Source: Caldisphaera lagunensis DSM 15908 (GTDB lineage: Archaea; Thermoproteota; Thermoprotei_A; Sulfolobales; Acidilobaceae). Taken from it: DNA of 64,000 bases. Below are positions 37,794 to 48,344 of the stretch, piece after piece (the first letter of the stretch is position 1; the number at the start of each line of letters is the position of its first letter). The translations under genes were made by a program, and so were the position numbers. Where the stretch lies: positions 62,001 to 126,000 of the forward strand of contig NC_019791.1 of NCBI RefSeq assembly GCF_000317795.1, given 5' to 3'. The notes beneath the pieces are model-generated. The model did not search any database, was not told the origin of the DNA, and saw only the letters and a list, made by a program, of their open reading frames with translations.

Positions 37794-39061
37794 TATATCA
37801 GCCTCTTTGACATAGAATCATAGTTTGTTAGATCCAATAGACCATGACCACTTAAATTAAATACTATTGTTTTCTTTTCATTGTTTTTCTTTAATTCTAA
37901 TGCTTTCTCAATAACTGCCCTAATTGCATGTGCAGATTCAGGTGCTGGAACGATTCCTTGGGCTTTTATGAAAAGTTTAGCAGCATCAAAAATCTCTTTT
38001 TCGTTATATTCCTTCCACTTAACTAAATTTTCCTTAATTAATATACTTAATGTTGGTGCAACACCATGATATCTTAGTCCTCCCGAATAAATTGGCGGAG
38101 GCACGTAATTATGGCCTAACGTTATCATCTTAACCAAGGGAAGTAGTCCTGCTGAATCAGCAAAATCATATTTGTATTCTCCTTTACTGAACTTTGGTAT
38201 TTCTTCACTACCAACTGCTATGTATTCTTCTCCTATTTTGTTACCAATAAATGGGTATGAAAAACCTCCAAAATTGCTTCCACCACCTACGCAACCAATT
38301 AATATGTCAGCATTTTCCCCAATCATTTCCAATTGTTTCATTGTTTCTAATCCTATAATGCTTTGATGTAATATTGCAACATCTAATACGCTTCCAACAA
38401 GATATCTTAGTTTATTTTTTAAGGCATATTCAATGGCTTCACTCATAGCAATTCCTAAAGACCCTGGATGATTTGGATTTTCTTTCAATATGTTTAATCC
38501 GTATTCAGTTAAATTTGAAGGGCTTGCATATACATTTCCTCCATAAAGATTCATCAAAATCTTTCTCATTGGCTTTTGCTCATAGCTAACCTTTACCATA
38601 AATATTGTTGATTTCATGTTAAATAAAGATGCAGAAAAAGATACCGCTGTTCCCCATTGTCCAGCACCTGTTTCAGTTACCACATGATCAATTCCTTCGT
38701 TTAAGGCAAAATAAGATTGAGCTAATGCTGTGTTTATTTTATGAGATCCTGTTGGTGTTGCACCTTCGTATTTAAAATAAATCTTTGCTGGAGTATTCAA
38801 TGCATTTTCTAATCCTTTTGCTCTAATTAATGGAGTGGGTCTCCCTATTAGAATGTATTTTTCTCTAAGTTCATCTGGAATTTTTATGTATCTTTCTATT
38901 GTAAACTGTTGTCTAAGTATTTCTTTTGGTAATATTTCATTTAACAGATCTATCCTTGAGAATTCTCCATCAGGGGGATCCCTAGGAGGAGACAAGGGTA
39001 CAGGAAGATCAGGTATAATATTATACCAAAACTCAGGAAGGGATTCCTCATTACCTACCAT
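37793..39061 (-). CDS. trpB2: Tryptophan synthase beta subunit, TrpB2 type
   Basis: 422 residues. The PLP lysine is Lys108 in [10 protein letters not shown], and the phosphate loop is [10 protein letters not shown]. The extended N-terminus ([19 protein letters not shown]) and the helical insert before GRPTPLI mark the TrpB2 subgroup rather than bacterial TrpB1. It is first in the operon, directly before trpA, as in Sulfolobus, where a TrpB2 partners TrpA. The ATG at 39061 is 13 bases from the only good ribosome-binding site (39075-39079); a four-codon frame uses the proper spacing instead (see the leader entry). Confidence 0.94.
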   Translation of the reverse strand: MVGNEESLPEFWYNIIPDLPVPLSPPRDPPDGEFSRIDLLNEILPKEILRQQFTIERYIKIPDELREKYILIGRPTPLIRAKGLENALNTPAKIYFKYEGATPTGSHKINTALAQSYFALNEGIDHVVTETGAGQWGTAVSFSASLFNMKSTIFMVKVSYEQKPMRKILMNLYGGNVYASPSNLTEYGLNILKENPNHPGSLGIAMSEAIEYALKNKLRYLVGSVLDVAILHQSIIGLETMKQLEMIGENADILIGCVGGGSNFGGFSYPFIGNKIGEEYIAVGSEEIPKFSKGEYKYDFADSAGLLPLVKMITLGHNYVPPPIYSGGLRYHGVAPTLSILIKENLVKWKEYNEKEIFDAAKLFIKAQGIVPAPESAHAIRAVIEKALELKKNNEKKTIVFNLSGHGLLDLTNYDSMSKRLI

Positions 39062-39069
39062 TGGCGCAC
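39055..39069 (-). CDS. Possible four-codon leader frame (Met-Arg-Gln-Trp-stop) of the trp operon
   Basis: GTG 39069 lies five bases after GGTGG (39075-39079), the ideal distance. It reads GTG-CGC-CAA-TGG-TAG, ending four bases downstream of the trpB start. The trpB ATG is embedded in the CAA-TGG codons in another frame. A Trp codon before the stop, in front of a tryptophan operon, is suggestive of regulation, but a frame this short can arise by chance. Confidence 0.3.
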   Translation of the reverse strand: MRQW

Positions 39070-39104
39070 AAAGACCACCTGAACTTTTTTAGATTAAAGA
39101 CTAA

Positions 39105-39112
39105 TATTTAAA
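39105..39112 (-). promoter_or_regulatory. TATA box of the trp operon
   Basis: TTTAAATA on the minus strand preceded by a purine-rich (AAGAAAAA) BRE-like stretch. Transcription would begin near 39082, only a few bases before the ribosome-binding site. Confidence 0.6.
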
Positions 39113-39165
39113 TTTTTCTTAATATTTTATTGTTTTAATAATATATAATAATAAATATAGTAAAA

Positions 39166-39173
39166 TTTAAATA
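39166..39173 (+). promoter_or_regulatory. TATA box of the aro operon
   Basis: TTTAAATA on the plus strand. Transcription is expected near 39195, immediately before GAGGTGGAG (39197-39205). It faces the trp promoter in a ~150-base divergent region that could hold a shared operator. Confidence 0.6.
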
Positions 39174-39208
39174 GTGGGAATATACAAAGAAATGTTGAGG
39201 TGGAGTTG

Positions 39209-39253
39209 ATGGGGTTCCAATGGGGCGAGGGCATGATGCCCAGCCAATATTAA
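39209..39253 (+). CDS. Possible 14-residue leader peptide of the aro operon
   Basis: ATG 39209 lies five bases after GGTGG (39199-39203), the best ribosome-binding site of the operon. It encodes MGFQWGEGMMPSQY then TAA. Phe, Trp and Tyr, the three end products of the pathway, each occur once. The transketolase frame has no comparably placed site: its ATG 39220 is 16 bases away and GTG 39271 has only a weak AAGG. The frame may be a regulatory leader or a coincidence. Confidence 0.35.
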   Translation: MGFQWGEGMMPSQY

Positions 39254-39987
39254 ATAAGGTTCCTTCCTTTGTGTTAAATCCTGAGAATGTATATGAAAAA
39301 ATTGTTGAGAAAAAAACTTTGGCTAATGAGTTCTTGAATGATTTCCTCAAAAAAATCAATAATTATCATGGAGACTCTTCAAGATCAGTATTAAATATAT
39401 TGATTACATTATATGATTATTGGATTCCAAAAGGTATTGGTCTAGGCATTTCAAGATCTATAATACTAAGCAAGGGACATGCATCACCTGCATTATATAC
39501 ATTGCTAGCTTTAAATAAAGAAATAGACTATGATGAACTAGATACATTCGCAACGCCAAATTCCCGTTTGCAATCTCATCCTGAAGGTGGAAAGATACCT
39601 GGTATATTGTTTTCAACGGGTTCATTAGGCCAAGGTTTGTCTATAGCAAATGGAATCGCATATGCTGCAAAATTAAACAATGAAAATAAGGAAATTGCTG
39701 TTATATTAGGAGATGGAGAATTAGATGAGGGACAAATATGGGAATCAATATCAACATCTTATTCCTTAAAAATAGACAATATTTTAGCAATAGTTGATAG
39801 GAACGGATTTCAACTATCCGGACCCACTGAAGAAATAAAAATAAAAGAATCCATTAAGAAAAAATTTGAAGCATTTGGTTGGTATACTGTAGAAGTTAAG
39901 AACGATATAAAAGAATTAATGATAGCATTAGATCTCGTTTCTGAAATAAAAGGATTGCCAAGGGCTTTAATTGTGAAAAGTGGTTAA
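39220..39987 (+). CDS. Transketolase, N-terminal (thiamine-diphosphate binding) subunit
   Basis: About 240-255 residues, half of a split transketolase. Motifs: LSKGHASPALYTLLA, GSLGQGLSIANGIA and the ThDP/Mg motif GDGELDEGQIWE. With the next gene it interconverts sugar phosphates and supplies erythrose-4-phosphate for the shikimate pathway. It heads the aro operon. Start uncertain: ATG 39220 gives 18 residues of non-family sequence, and GTG 39271 fits the family N-terminus better. Confidence 0.9.
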   Translation: MGRGHDAQPILNKVPSFVLNPENVYEKIVEKKTLANEFLNDFLKKINNYHGDSSRSVLNILITLYDYWIPKGIGLGISRSIILSKGHASPALYTLLALNKEIDYDELDTFATPNSRLQSHPEGGKIPGILFSTGSLGQGLSIANGIAYAAKLNNENKEIAVILGDGELDEGQIWESISTSYSLKIDNILAIVDRNGFQLSGPTEEIKIKESIKKKFEAFGWYTVEVKNDIKELMIALDLVSEIKGLPRALIVKSG

Positions 39988-39988
39988 A

Positions 39989-40927
39989 ATGAACTTGAAT
40001 TATAGCTATAGAGAATCATTAGGTAAAGCATTAGTCAAAATTGGGGAAAAGAAAAAGGAAGTTGTTGTAGTTGATTCTGATGTATCTAAATCAACGTATA
40101 CAAAATATTTTGCAGAAAAATTTCCCAATAGATTTGTTTCTGTTGGCATAAGCGAACAAGATTTGATAGGATTTTCAGCTGGTTTAGCCTTAGGAGGAAA
40201 AATACCTATTGCGGTTGCATTTTCAATGTTTTTAATGAGAGCATGGGAGCAAATAAGAAATACAATAGCAAGAGATAAATTAAACGTGAAAATAATTGGC
40301 ACTCATTCTGGCTTATCAGACTTTTTAGACGGATCATCACATCAAGCATTGGAAGATATATCTTTGATCAGGATTTTACCTAATTTCACTGTTGTAGCAC
40401 CTTCAGATATTGTTTCTACAGAAAAACTTGTTTATGAAATGGTTGATCATATAGGTCCTGTTTACATGAGAATTGGTAGGGATAATTCCCCCAAAATATA
40501 TGATGATCAAGAAGAATTCAAGATTGGGAAATCTAAAACATTAATTGAGGGGGATGATATTTTAATAATATCCTATGGTCCAATGGTAGAAATATCAAGA
40601 GAAGTGGTAAATTTATTAAGGAAAAAAGGATTTAGTTCATCATTAATTGATTTATATTCAATAAAGCCCTTTGATGAACAAAACGTGATAAAATTGGCTT
40701 ACAAATCTAATTTAATAGCAATTATTGAAGAGCACAATGTAAATGGAGGAGTGGGGGATATGATTTCATCATTTTTATCTTCTAGACTTCCTAGAAAAGT
40801 TGTTAAAATAGGAATAGAGGATTCGTTTGGAACCTCAGCAAGAAATTATTTGGAATTAATTGAGTTTTTTAAATTAACACCTAAAAATATTGAGGAAAGA
40901 TTGAAGGTGATTTATGATGAGTTATAA
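39989..40927 (+). CDS. Transketolase, C-terminal subunit
   Basis: About 312 residues. It contains the pyrimidine-binding domain with the activating Glu in [37 protein letters not shown]-type substrate loop (His-rich), and a C-terminal domain ([20 protein letters not shown]). It is the partner of the preceding subunit. ATG 39989 is two bases after the upstream stop; the frame also opens at GTG 39980. Confidence 0.92.
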   Translation: MNLNYSYRESLGKALVKIGEKKKEVVVVDSDVSKSTYTKYFAEKFPNRFVSVGISEQDLIGFSAGLALGGKIPIAVAFSMFLMRAWEQIRNTIARDKLNVKIIGTHSGLSDFLDGSSHQALEDISLIRILPNFTVVAPSDIVSTEKLVYEMVDHIGPVYMRIGRDNSPKIYDDQEEFKIGKSKTLIEGDDILIISYGPMVEISREVVNLLRKKGFSSSLIDLYSIKPFDEQNVIKLAYKSNLIAIIEEHNVNGGVGDMISSFLSSRLPRKVVKIGIEDSFGTSARNYLELIEFFKLTPKNIEERLKVIYDEL

Positions 40928-41714
40928 ATTAGTTAGCAAAAATTATAAGGAAAAAACCTTAGTTAAAGTAGGTAATGTAATTATAGGAGATAAGCCAGTT
41001 ATAATTGCTGGTCCTTGCGCAGTAGAGAATAGAGAACAAATAATTAAGACTGCATTATTTGTAAAAGAAAATGGTGCGAAAATTTTAAGAGGGGGAGCTT
41101 TTAAACCTAGAACGTCTCCTTATAGCTTTCAAGGTTTAGGTGAAGAAGGATTAAAACTATTGAGAGAAGCTTCTGAAGAAGCAAAGATTCCCTTTGTTAC
41201 AGAAGTTATGGATGTAAATACAGTAAGACTTGTTGCAGCATATGCTGATGCCCTGCAAGTTGGAGCAAGAAATATGCAAAACTTTCCATTATTAAAAGAA
41301 TTAGGTAAAATAGATAAGCCTGTGTTTTTAAAGAGAGGTTTTGGTAATACAATAGACGAGCTGTTGCAATCGGCTGAGTATATATTAGCAGGAGGAAATG
41401 ATCAGGTAGTATTGGTAGAAAGGGGAATTAGGACTTTTGAATCCTCAACAAGATTTACTTTAGATATAGCAGCAGTACCAGTTTTAAAGAATTTAACTCA
41501 TTTACCAGTAATAGTTGATCCAAGTCATGCAGCTGGTAAAAGAATTTATGTTCCTCCATTAGCAAAAGCTGGTATAGCCGTTGGATCAGATGGCCTTATG
41601 ATTGAAGTCCATCCTGAACCTGATAAAGCATTATCGGATGGACCTCAACAACTAACATTTGAAATGTTTAAGCAATTAATGGAAGACCTTAGAAAAATTG
41701 CGGTGATTCAATGA
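40914..41714 (+). CDS. aroF: DAHP synthase (type I-beta, KDO8PS-like)
   Basis: 266 residues without the extra regulatory domain of larger enzymes. Motifs: [42 protein letters not shown] and DPSHAAGKR (metal and phosphate ligands). It condenses phosphoenolpyruvate and erythrose-4-phosphate, the first step of the shikimate pathway. It overlaps the transketolase C gene by 14 bases and aroB by 4. Confidence 0.95.
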   Translation: MMSYKLVSKNYKEKTLVKVGNVIIGDKPVIIAGPCAVENREQIIKTALFVKENGAKILRGGAFKPRTSPYSFQGLGEEGLKLLREASEEAKIPFVTEVMDVNTVRLVAAYADALQVGARNMQNFPLLKELGKIDKPVFLKRGFGNTIDELLQSAEYILAGGNDQVVLVERGIRTFESSTRFTLDIAAVPVLKNLTHLPVIVDPSHAAGKRIYVPPLAKAGIAVGSDGLMIEVHPEPDKALSDGPQQLTFEMFKQLMEDLRKIAVIQ

Positions 41715-42754
41715 TTTATAAATTAAATGATAAGGAAGTTAATATAATAGTAGGTAAAAATTTATTAAATAGTCTTAAGATAGATAATAATAAAAAATAC
41801 TTTATAATTTATCAAGATACTATAAATGATAAAATTAAATCACTTATATCAAACATTACACATTTTGAAATTTATAAAGTACCAGATAGAGAAAAGGCAA
41901 AGGATATTGAAGTTGCTCTAGATATAATAAAACAAATGGTGAGCAAAGAGTTCACAAGAAAAGATGCAATAATTTCATTTGGAGGAGGAACTGTTTCTGA
42001 TTTATCAGGTTTTGTTGCCTCAATTTTCATGAGAGGAATCGATTTAATAAATATACCAACTACTTTATTATCTATGGTAGATGCCTCAATAGGAGGTAAA
42101 AATGGCGTAAATTTTCATAATATAAAAAATGTTATAGGAACATTTTATCAACCTTCTATGATAATTATTGATACATCTCTTTTGGATTCATTACCATATG
42201 ATGAAATATTAAATGGTTTAGGTGAAGTTATAAAATATTCCATAATAATGGATAAGGATCTTTATTATTATTTATTAAATAATAAGGAAAAGATCTTAAA
42301 ATTAGATGATGAATCTATATCATATATAATAAGAAAATCAATTGATGACAAAATGAAAATTGTGATAAGGGATGAAAAAGAAACAAGTGGTTTGAGAACC
42401 GTTTTAAATTTTGGCCATACAATAGGTCATGCTATAGAATCTGGTAGCAAATTAAAAATTATGCATGGATTTGCAATTTCATATGGTATGATTTGTGAAA
42501 CCAAATTAGGAGTTGACTTAAAATTAATAAGTGATGAAATTTATGAAAATGTTGAAAATATAATAAATTTATATGATATAAAAATTAATAAAAATGAAGT
42601 TGATTTAAACAATGCGTTAAATTCATTAAAAAGTGACAAAAAGAGAACTGGAAATAAGATTATAATACCATTACCTGTTGATATTGGTAAATACCAACTT
42701 TTCCCCATAGAAATCGAAAAAATAGAGAAGGCGATAGTCAAATGTCTAAGCTAA
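41711..42754 (+). CDS. aroB: 3-dehydroquinate synthase
   Basis: 347 residues. The NAD-binding [15 protein letters not shown], the [20 protein letters not shown] stretch and the Zn ligands (Glu in NGLGEVIKY, His in [11 protein letters not shown] and KIMHGFAIS) are all visible. It overlaps aroE by 13 bases. Confidence 0.95.
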   Translation: MIYKLNDKEVNIIVGKNLLNSLKIDNNKKYFIIYQDTINDKIKSLISNITHFEIYKVPDREKAKDIEVALDIIKQMVSKEFTRKDAIISFGGGTVSDLSGFVASIFMRGIDLINIPTTLLSMVDASIGGKNGVNFHNIKNVIGTFYQPSMIIIDTSLLDSLPYDEILNGLGEVIKYSIIMDKDLYYYLLNNKEKILKLDDESISYIIRKSIDDKMKIVIRDEKETSGLRTVLNFGHTIGHAIESGSKLKIMHGFAISYGMICETKLGVDLKLISDEIYENVENIINLYDIKINKNEVDLNNALNSLKSDKKRTGNKIIIPLPVDIGKYQLFPIEIEKIEKAIVKCLS

Positions 42755-43488
42755 AATTGGGATTAGTCGGAGAAAACATAAGTAAAAGCCCATCACCTTT
42801 AATTCATAACTACATCTATAAAAATTACGATATCGACGCTTCATATAACTTATATGAAATAAAAAGGGAAGAATTTGATAAAAAAATTAATGATATAATT
42901 AATCAAAATTATGGTTTAAATATAACAATGCCATATAAAGAAAATGTAATAAAATTTCTAAGGGGATTATCAGATAAGGTAGAAAAAATTAAGGCAGTTA
43001 ATACAATAAAAGAAAATATTGGATATAATACAGATTATTTGGCTTTTAAAAACATTTTATCAAATTATGAGATTAAAAATGCCTTAGTATTAGGAGCAGG
43101 AGGGGCTGCTAGAGCAGCAATACATGCAATTATTGAATTAAATGTTGAAAATCTATACATATTTAATAGAACTCAGGAAAGGGCATTAAATATAATAAGA
43201 GAACTTAATAAAATAAGTAATATTAATGTTAAATTAATAAAAGATATAAGCAGTGTAAAATCTGATTTAATAGTAAATACAGTACCAATTGATTTAAACT
43301 TAAATACTACTAAAATTTATATTGATTTAGTTTATTTAAGGAAGCCAAAAGAAATAGCGCCAATAATTATTGATGGCTATAATTTTTTAATAGAACAAGC
43401 CTTGCTTTCAGATGAAATTTGGTTTAATATAAAATTCGATGAAGAGGTGAAAAAAGATCTCAGGAAACTCATTGGGAAGAATTTTTAA
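42742..43488 (+). CDS. aroE: Shikimate dehydrogenase
   Basis: 248 residues. The shikimate-binding Ser pair is in [11 protein letters not shown], the catalytic Lys in ITMPYKENV, the Asp in NTDYLAF, and the NADP loop in [13 protein letters not shown]. It overlaps aroC by 17 bases. Confidence 0.94.
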   Translation: MSKLKLGLVGENISKSPSPLIHNYIYKNYDIDASYNLYEIKREEFDKKINDIINQNYGLNITMPYKENVIKFLRGLSDKVEKIKAVNTIKENIGYNTDYLAFKNILSNYEIKNALVLGAGGAARAAIHAIIELNVENLYIFNRTQERALNIIRELNKISNINVKLIKDISSVKSDLIVNTVPIDLNLNTTKIYIDLVYLRKPKEIAPIIIDGYNFLIEQALLSDEIWFNIKFDEEVKKDLRKLIGKNF

Positions 43489-44602
43489 AATAACAACGTT
43501 TGGTGAAAGTCATGGTAAAGCATTAGGAGTAGTTATTGATGGCTTGCCATCTGGTTTGATTATAAGTGAAGATGATATATTCTTTGAGCTCAAATATAGA
43601 AGACCTGGAGGTATTTATACTTCAACAAGAAAAGAAGAAGATTATCCAATAATTTTAAGCGGTATATTTAATGGTAAAACTACTGGGATGCCAATTTCTA
43701 TTATTATAGAGAATAAAGATCCAAAATCAATTCATTATGAAGAAATAAAATATAAACCAAGACCTGGACATGCAGATATTACCTATATAGAAAAGTATGG
43801 ATATGAAAATTGGGATTATAGAGGAGGGGGTAGGAGTAGTGGGAGAGAGACAGTTTCTAGAGTTGCTGCTGGAGCAATTGCTAAGAAATTATTATTATTA
43901 ACAGACACAATTGTTGCAGGATATATAAAAAAGGCAGGAACTTTTAATGTAGACAATACTCCAGAGTTTAATGAGATCCTATGCTCAAGAGATAGTCCTG
44001 TTAGAACTATAAGGAATAAAGAAGGGGAACTTATGAAGTTAATTGAAACATTAAGAAAAGAAGGAGATAGTATAGGGGGTATTGTTGAAGTAGTTGTAAA
44101 AAATCCCCCAAAATCTCTTGGTGAACCAGTTTTTGATAAGTTAAAAGCTGATCTTGCTAAATCGATATTATCTATTCCTGGCGTTGTTGGATTTGAATAT
44201 GGTATTGGTTTCGATTCATATAAATTTAAAGGAAGCGAAGTTATGGATGAAATTTATTATGATGAAAAATTTAGATTAAGAAAAAACATATCAGGAGGAA
44301 TATTAGGTGGAATATCAACCGGTGAAGATATAATATTAAGGGTGGCATTTAAGCCAACTAGTTCAATTGCAAAGGAACAAAAAACAATTGATTTAAGGGA
44401 TCTTAAACCAACAAACTTATCAATAATAGGAAGGCATGATCCTTGTATTGCAATAAGAGGAGTTTCTGTAGTAGAATCAATGGTTGCAATAACATTAATT
44501 GACCATTATATGCTTTCAGGAATTATTCCAAGGAAATTGAGCAAAGAACAGGCTGATATAATTGAAAAGAGGTGGTCAGAATACAAGCAAAAATGCATAT
44601 AG
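43472..44602 (+). CDS. aroC: Chorismate synthase
   Basis: 376 residues, starting at TTG 43472. Family signatures: [46 protein letters not shown] and [12 protein letters not shown]. It needs reduced FMN and makes chorismate from EPSP. It overlaps the aroK frame by 10-31 bases depending on that start. Confidence 0.96.
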   Translation: MGRIFKITTFGESHGKALGVVIDGLPSGLIISEDDIFFELKYRRPGGIYTSTRKEEDYPIILSGIFNGKTTGMPISIIIENKDPKSIHYEEIKYKPRPGHADITYIEKYGYENWDYRGGGRSSGRETVSRVAAGAIAKKLLLLTDTIVAGYIKKAGTFNVDNTPEFNEILCSRDSPVRTIRNKEGELMKLIETLRKEGDSIGGIVEVVVKNPPKSLGEPVFDKLKADLAKSILSIPGVVGFEYGIGFDSYKFKGSEVMDEIYYDEKFRLRKNISGGILGGISTGEDIILRVAFKPTSSIAKEQKTIDLRDLKPTNLSIIGRHDPCIAIRGVSVVESMVAITLIDHYMLSGIIPRKLSKEQADIIEKRWSEYKQKCI

Positions 44603-45351
44603 CATATGCAGGAGTATCTATAGTTAATGCAATTCCATGCGGCATAGGAGCAGTATTGCCAATTAACTTGAAAGCATTTGCGAAAGAAGGAAAAAGAAAC
44701 AGGAATTCGCCTTTAATCAATGCAATTGAAGATTATTTAATAAAAAATTATAAAATAAAAACAAGCTTTGAGGTATATTCTGAAATACCTGAAGGTGTTG
44801 GATTGAAAAGTAGTAGCGCTGTTTCTGTTGCAATCATTTCGTCAATAAGTCATAAACTTGGAGATGTTTATCCTCCTAAATTATCAGCTATAATAACAAA
44901 AAATTATAACTTATCTATAACTGGAGCATTTGATGATGCAGTTGCAAGTTATGAGGGAAAAATAAGCTTTACTGATAATATAAATCTTAAGATACTTAAA
45001 CTGGAAAAACCAAGTCATGACTTAAAAGTAATAATATTTATAAATGATAAAAGGCATGACCTAAACTTGAGTTTAATGAGGGAAAATTGCAAATCATTTA
45101 AAATTGCTTTTGAAAAGGCGTTTAATGGGAACATATATGAAGGAATTAAAATAAATGGTTACCTTATGTCAGAAATAAATGGATATGATAAAAAAATTTT
45201 AGATTTAATGATGGAAAAGGGGGCATTAACAGCGGGAATTTCTGGTAATGGACCAGCATATTTTTCTTTAGTTAAAGAAGGAGAAGAGGGGCCTATATTA
45301 GATTATCTAAGTAATAAAGGTAAGATTATTGTTTCTGAGGTGTTAAAATGA
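44593..45351 (+). CDS. aroK: Archaeal shikimate kinase (GHMP family)
   Basis: About 252 residues. It is not a bacterial P-loop shikimate kinase; it has the GHMP-kinase ATP loop [15 protein letters not shown], an N-terminal [15 protein letters not shown], and the C-terminal [12 protein letters not shown]. This non-orthologous enzyme is the usual archaeal solution. The frame opens at GTG 44572, which is part of GAGGTGG; ATG 44593 matches the family N-terminus. It overlaps aroA by four bases. Confidence 0.93.
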   Translation: MHIAYAGVSIVNAIPCGIGAVLPINLKAFAKEGKRNRNSPLINAIEDYLIKNYKIKTSFEVYSEIPEGVGLKSSSAVSVAIISSISHKLGDVYPPKLSAIITKNYNLSITGAFDDAVASYEGKISFTDNINLKILKLEKPSHDLKVIIFINDKRHDLNLSLMRENCKSFKIAFEKAFNGNIYEGIKINGYLMSEINGYDKKILDLMMEKGALTAGISGNGPAYFSLVKEGEEGPILDYLSNKGKIIVSEVLK

Positions 45352-46571
45352 AGGTTATAATTTTACCTTCAAAAATAAGCGGTGAAATTGATGCTCCAAA
45401 ATCAAAAAGCATTGCAATAAGAATTCTCTTTGGATCTTTATTGAATAATATAACATTAAGAGAAGAGGTTCCTGGATCAAATGATGTAAAGGCTGCGTAT
45501 AATTCAATAATTGAAATGGGAGTATATCATGAAGGAAATAAGTTAAAGAAACCATATTCTATAAACCTAAATAAAAAATTTTTTGCTGGGGGTTCAGCAA
45601 CAGTTGCAAGAATTTTATCTTCATTAATATTAACATTAGGAGGTAATGCAATAATTGATGGAGATGAAACTTTAAGGAAAAGGCCATTTGATGGTCTTAT
45701 TAAATTAGCAAAAATAACAAATTCTGAGGTAAATGGAAATTCTTTACCCATAAAATTATCAAGCAAAGGAATTAAAGATTATATTGAAATTCCAGAATTG
45801 GAAAGTTCTCAATATATTACTGGATTAATGTATGGATTTGCATATAAAGGTTATGGTGTTATAAAGCTTAAAAGTAGGGTACCATCATTTTCTTATATCA
45901 TGTTAACCATGGATTTGTTGAATGATATTGGTTGTAAAATTAAATATGAGGATAATGAAATTGTTGTTGAAAAATGCTTGAAGAAAGATTATGAAACTTC
46001 TTTTCCTGGAGATTATTTACTTTCTTCATTTTATGCAGTTTCCTCATTGTTAACCGGGGGGTTAACAATTATCCATAACCTTTACAAAGCATCAAATTAT
46101 TTTGGAGACCATAAGATAGTTGATATCTTATCTGACATAGGAGTTAAATCAAAATTAGATAATGGAAATTGGATTATAAAAAGCGAAAACTTAGAAAATT
46201 TAAGAGTAAATGTGGATGATTCCCCAGATATGGCAATGTCATTAGCGCCTTTAGGAGTAAAGGTTGAAGTAACTTTAGATGGAATTAATAGACTTAAAAT
46301 AAAGGAAAGCGATAGGATTAAATCAATTAAAGATGTCATGGAAAAGTTTGGAAGCATTGTTTCAATAAAAGATAATACAATAAACATAAAACCAAATAAA
46401 ATAAATAAAGCTGAAATAGATTGTAATAATGATCACAGGGTTGCAATGATGGCAGCTTCAATTTCATTCTTAAGTGGTGGAATAATAAACAACGCGGAAT
46501 GCATAGGAAAAAGTGATCCTAAACATTGGGATAGATATGAAAAATTAGGGGGTAAGATAAAAGTTGAATAG
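45348..46571 (+). CDS. aroA: 3-phosphoshikimate 1-carboxyvinyltransferase (EPSP synthase)
   Basis: 407 residues. Motifs: APKSKSIAIRILF (phosphate-binding Lys/Ser), FAGGSATVARILSSLI, RKRPFDGLIK, ESDRIKSI and NDHRVAMMAA, giving the full double-domain EPSP synthase. Codons for Ser-Leu-Leu-Thr-Gly-Gly-Leu-Thr-Ile at 46044-46070 coincide with a near-perfect palindrome shared with the 305-bp repeats elsewhere in the window. Confidence 0.95.
   Translation: MKVIILPSKISGEIDAPKSKSIAIRILFGSLLNNITLREEVPGSNDVKAAYNSIIEMGVYHEGNKLKKPYSINLNKKFFAGGSATVARILSSLILTLGGNAIIDGDETLRKRPFDGLIKLAKITNSEVNGNSLPIKLSSKGIKDYIEIPELESSQYITGLMYGFAYKGYGVIKLKSRVPSFSYIMLTMDLLNDIGCKIKYEDNEIVVEKCLKKDYETSFPGDYLLSSFYAVSSLLTGGLTIIHNLYKASNYFGDHKIVDILSDIGVKSKLDNGNWIIKSENLENLRVNVDDSPDMAMSLAPLGVKVEVTLDGINRLKIKESDRIKSIKDVMEKFGSIVSIKDNTINIKPNKINKAEIDCNNDHRVAMMAASISFLSGGIINNAECIGKSDPKHWDRYEKLGGKIKVE
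46047..46068. repeat. Palindrome TTGTTAAC-N6-GTTAACAA inside aroA
   Basis: The spacer is CGGGGG. With flanks (46044-46071) it matches the reverse complement of 26871-26898 at 27 of 28 bases; the single difference is in the spacer. Confidence 0.8.
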
Positions 46572-47181
46572 GCCATTAATTGTATTATCATTACCTTATG
46601 GAAATATTGATGAATATGTTAATAAAACTGATTTAATTGAAATTAGATTAGATTATAAGAAAAATTTAAGCGTTGATGACATAGATAATTTCTTAAAATT
46701 TAAGGATAAAATAATTATAACAATAAGAGATATTAATGAAGGAGGTATTTTTCCAATTAAAGAAGAAACTAAAATAAGGATCTATAAAAAATTATATGAT
46801 TATGGTATAATTTATGATTTAGAACAAAGATTTTTGGAAAAATATGATTTGCCATATGAAAATAAGATCGTATCAGTTCATTATTTAAATAACTTACCAT
46901 CTTTTAATGAAATTCTAGAGAAATTTAAAAAATATAATGATTTGTTTACTGCAAAACTTGCTGTAAGAAATATAAAAGGATATAAATCAATTTTAATTAA
47001 ATTTTTAGAAGTAATAGAAAATGCAACAGCAATTCCTTTAGGAGCAAATTGGTATGAGAGGGTTGCATTTTCTTTGCTAGGGTCTAAGTTGCTATATGTA
47101 TATGATAAAATACAAACAGGAGAGGGTCAGCCAAAGCTAGAAGATGCCATGAATATCATGAAAAATATTTTTAAACAGTAA
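46564..47181 (+). CDS. aroD: 3-dehydroquinate dehydratase, type I
   Basis: 205 residues from TTG 46564, a little shorter than usual (~220-250). The catalytic His is in VSVHYLNNLP and the Schiff-base Lys in FTAKLAVRNIKGY; IEIRLDY at the start is also typical. It overlaps the aroA end by eight bases. Confidence 0.92.
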   Translation: MNRPLIVLSLPYGNIDEYVNKTDLIEIRLDYKKNLSVDDIDNFLKFKDKIIITIRDINEGGIFPIKEETKIRIYKKLYDYGIIYDLEQRFLEKYDLPYENKIVSVHYLNNLPSFNEILEKFKKYNDLFTAKLAVRNIKGYKSILIKFLEVIENATAIPLGANWYERVAFSLLGSKLLYVYDKIQTGEGQPKLEDAMNIMKNIFKQ

Positions 47182-47222
47182 AGATTTTAATTGGTTTTCT
47201 AATTATTCAAATGGGGAATTTA

Positions 47223-48344
47223 ATGAAATCAAAAAATTACTTGTCATATTTAATAATATTTTTGATATCATTAACAGCTCAAATTCCCCTTACTTCAATG
47301 AGATATGTTGTACCATATTTAGCACATAGTTATGGAGCTTCAATTTTTATAATTGGCCTATTAGGGACAATTTACGGCTTAATATACTTTATTTTAGCTT
47401 CAATTTTTGGTAAATTATCTGATAAGTTTGGAATAAAAAAGATGGCCTCAATAGGCATGATTTTGTACATTTTAGTAATAATTAGCTATAAATTTTATGA
47501 TAGACCTTACGAATTCCTTATAGGAAGAGCTTTTGAGGCAGTTTCAATGTCAATGGTTTGGCCTGCTGTTGAGAGTTTATCATCAAAGCTGGGTGGAAAA
47601 AGCAAAGAAGAAGCATTGCTTATGTATACCTTTGGCTGGAGTGTTGGGGCATCAATTGCTCCATATGCTGTGGCCTATTTGCTATCTTATAATTATATTT
47701 ACCCATTAATTTTTTCATCAATAATTAGCTTGATAAGTGCTTTGCTTATTATTTCATCTAAACAAGGCATTGAAATAGAAATAAATAAATATGAGGGTAA
47801 TTTTTCAATTTTATTTAACATATTTCTACCAATGTTATTATATGGATTTGATTCATCGATATTTTATAGTTTTTATAGCGTTTATGGTCCAGTCTTTGGT
47901 TTCAATAAAGAAGATACTGGATTATTAGGAACATTATATGGTATTTTGCAAACATTAGCTTTTATTTTGAGCTGGTTGTTTGCTAAAAAAATTTCATCAA
48001 ATAAATTAATAATAGGTGGGACAATAATGAGTGTTCCATTATTCATTTTATATTTTGATCATAGTTACATATTTAATTCTATATTATTCTCGATCTTAGG
48101 TTTAGGGATGGGATTCGTTTATTATGCAACCTTAATTAATATATTTAGAACCTTCCATAGAGATCTTACTTCAAAAACAGGTATTTTTGAGTCATCTATA
48201 GGAATAGGTTATGTAATAGGTCCTCTAATTGCTGGAATTCCCACAAAATTAGGATATATTTTCCCTTGGATAATCTTAGCTATCTTTTCCTTTATAATAT
48301 TAATAATAGAAGTTTATGGTTATATAGAAGGAAAAACTATATAA
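47223..48344 (+). CDS. Major facilitator superfamily transporter
   Basis: About 373 residues with 12 predicted membrane helices. The MFS loop 2-3 signature appears as GKLSDKFGIKKMASIG, and RAFEAVSMSMVWPAVES is typical of helix 4. It lies about 40 bases behind aroD on the same strand and may be cotranscribed, so an aromatic compound or shikimate-pathway metabolite is a possible substrate; this is inference. ATG 47223 is preferred to 47211 because GGGG lies between them. The 3' end overlaps the convergent phosphodiesterase gene by eight bases. Confidence 0.82.
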   Translation: MKSKNYLSYLIIFLISLTAQIPLTSMRYVVPYLAHSYGASIFIIGLLGTIYGLIYFILASIFGKLSDKFGIKKMASIGMILYILVIISYKFYDRPYEFLIGRAFEAVSMSMVWPAVESLSSKLGGKSKEEALLMYTFGWSVGASIAPYAVAYLLSYNYIYPLIFSSIISLISALLIISSKQGIEIEINKYEGNFSILFNIFLPMLLYGFDSSIFYSFYSVYGPVFGFNKEDTGLLGTLYGILQTLAFILSWLFAKKISSNKLIIGGTIMSVPLFILYFDHSYIFNSILFSILGLGMGFVYYATLINIFRTFHRDLTSKTGIFESSIGIGYVIGPLIAGIPTKLGYIFPWIILAIFSFIILIIEVYGYIEGKTI

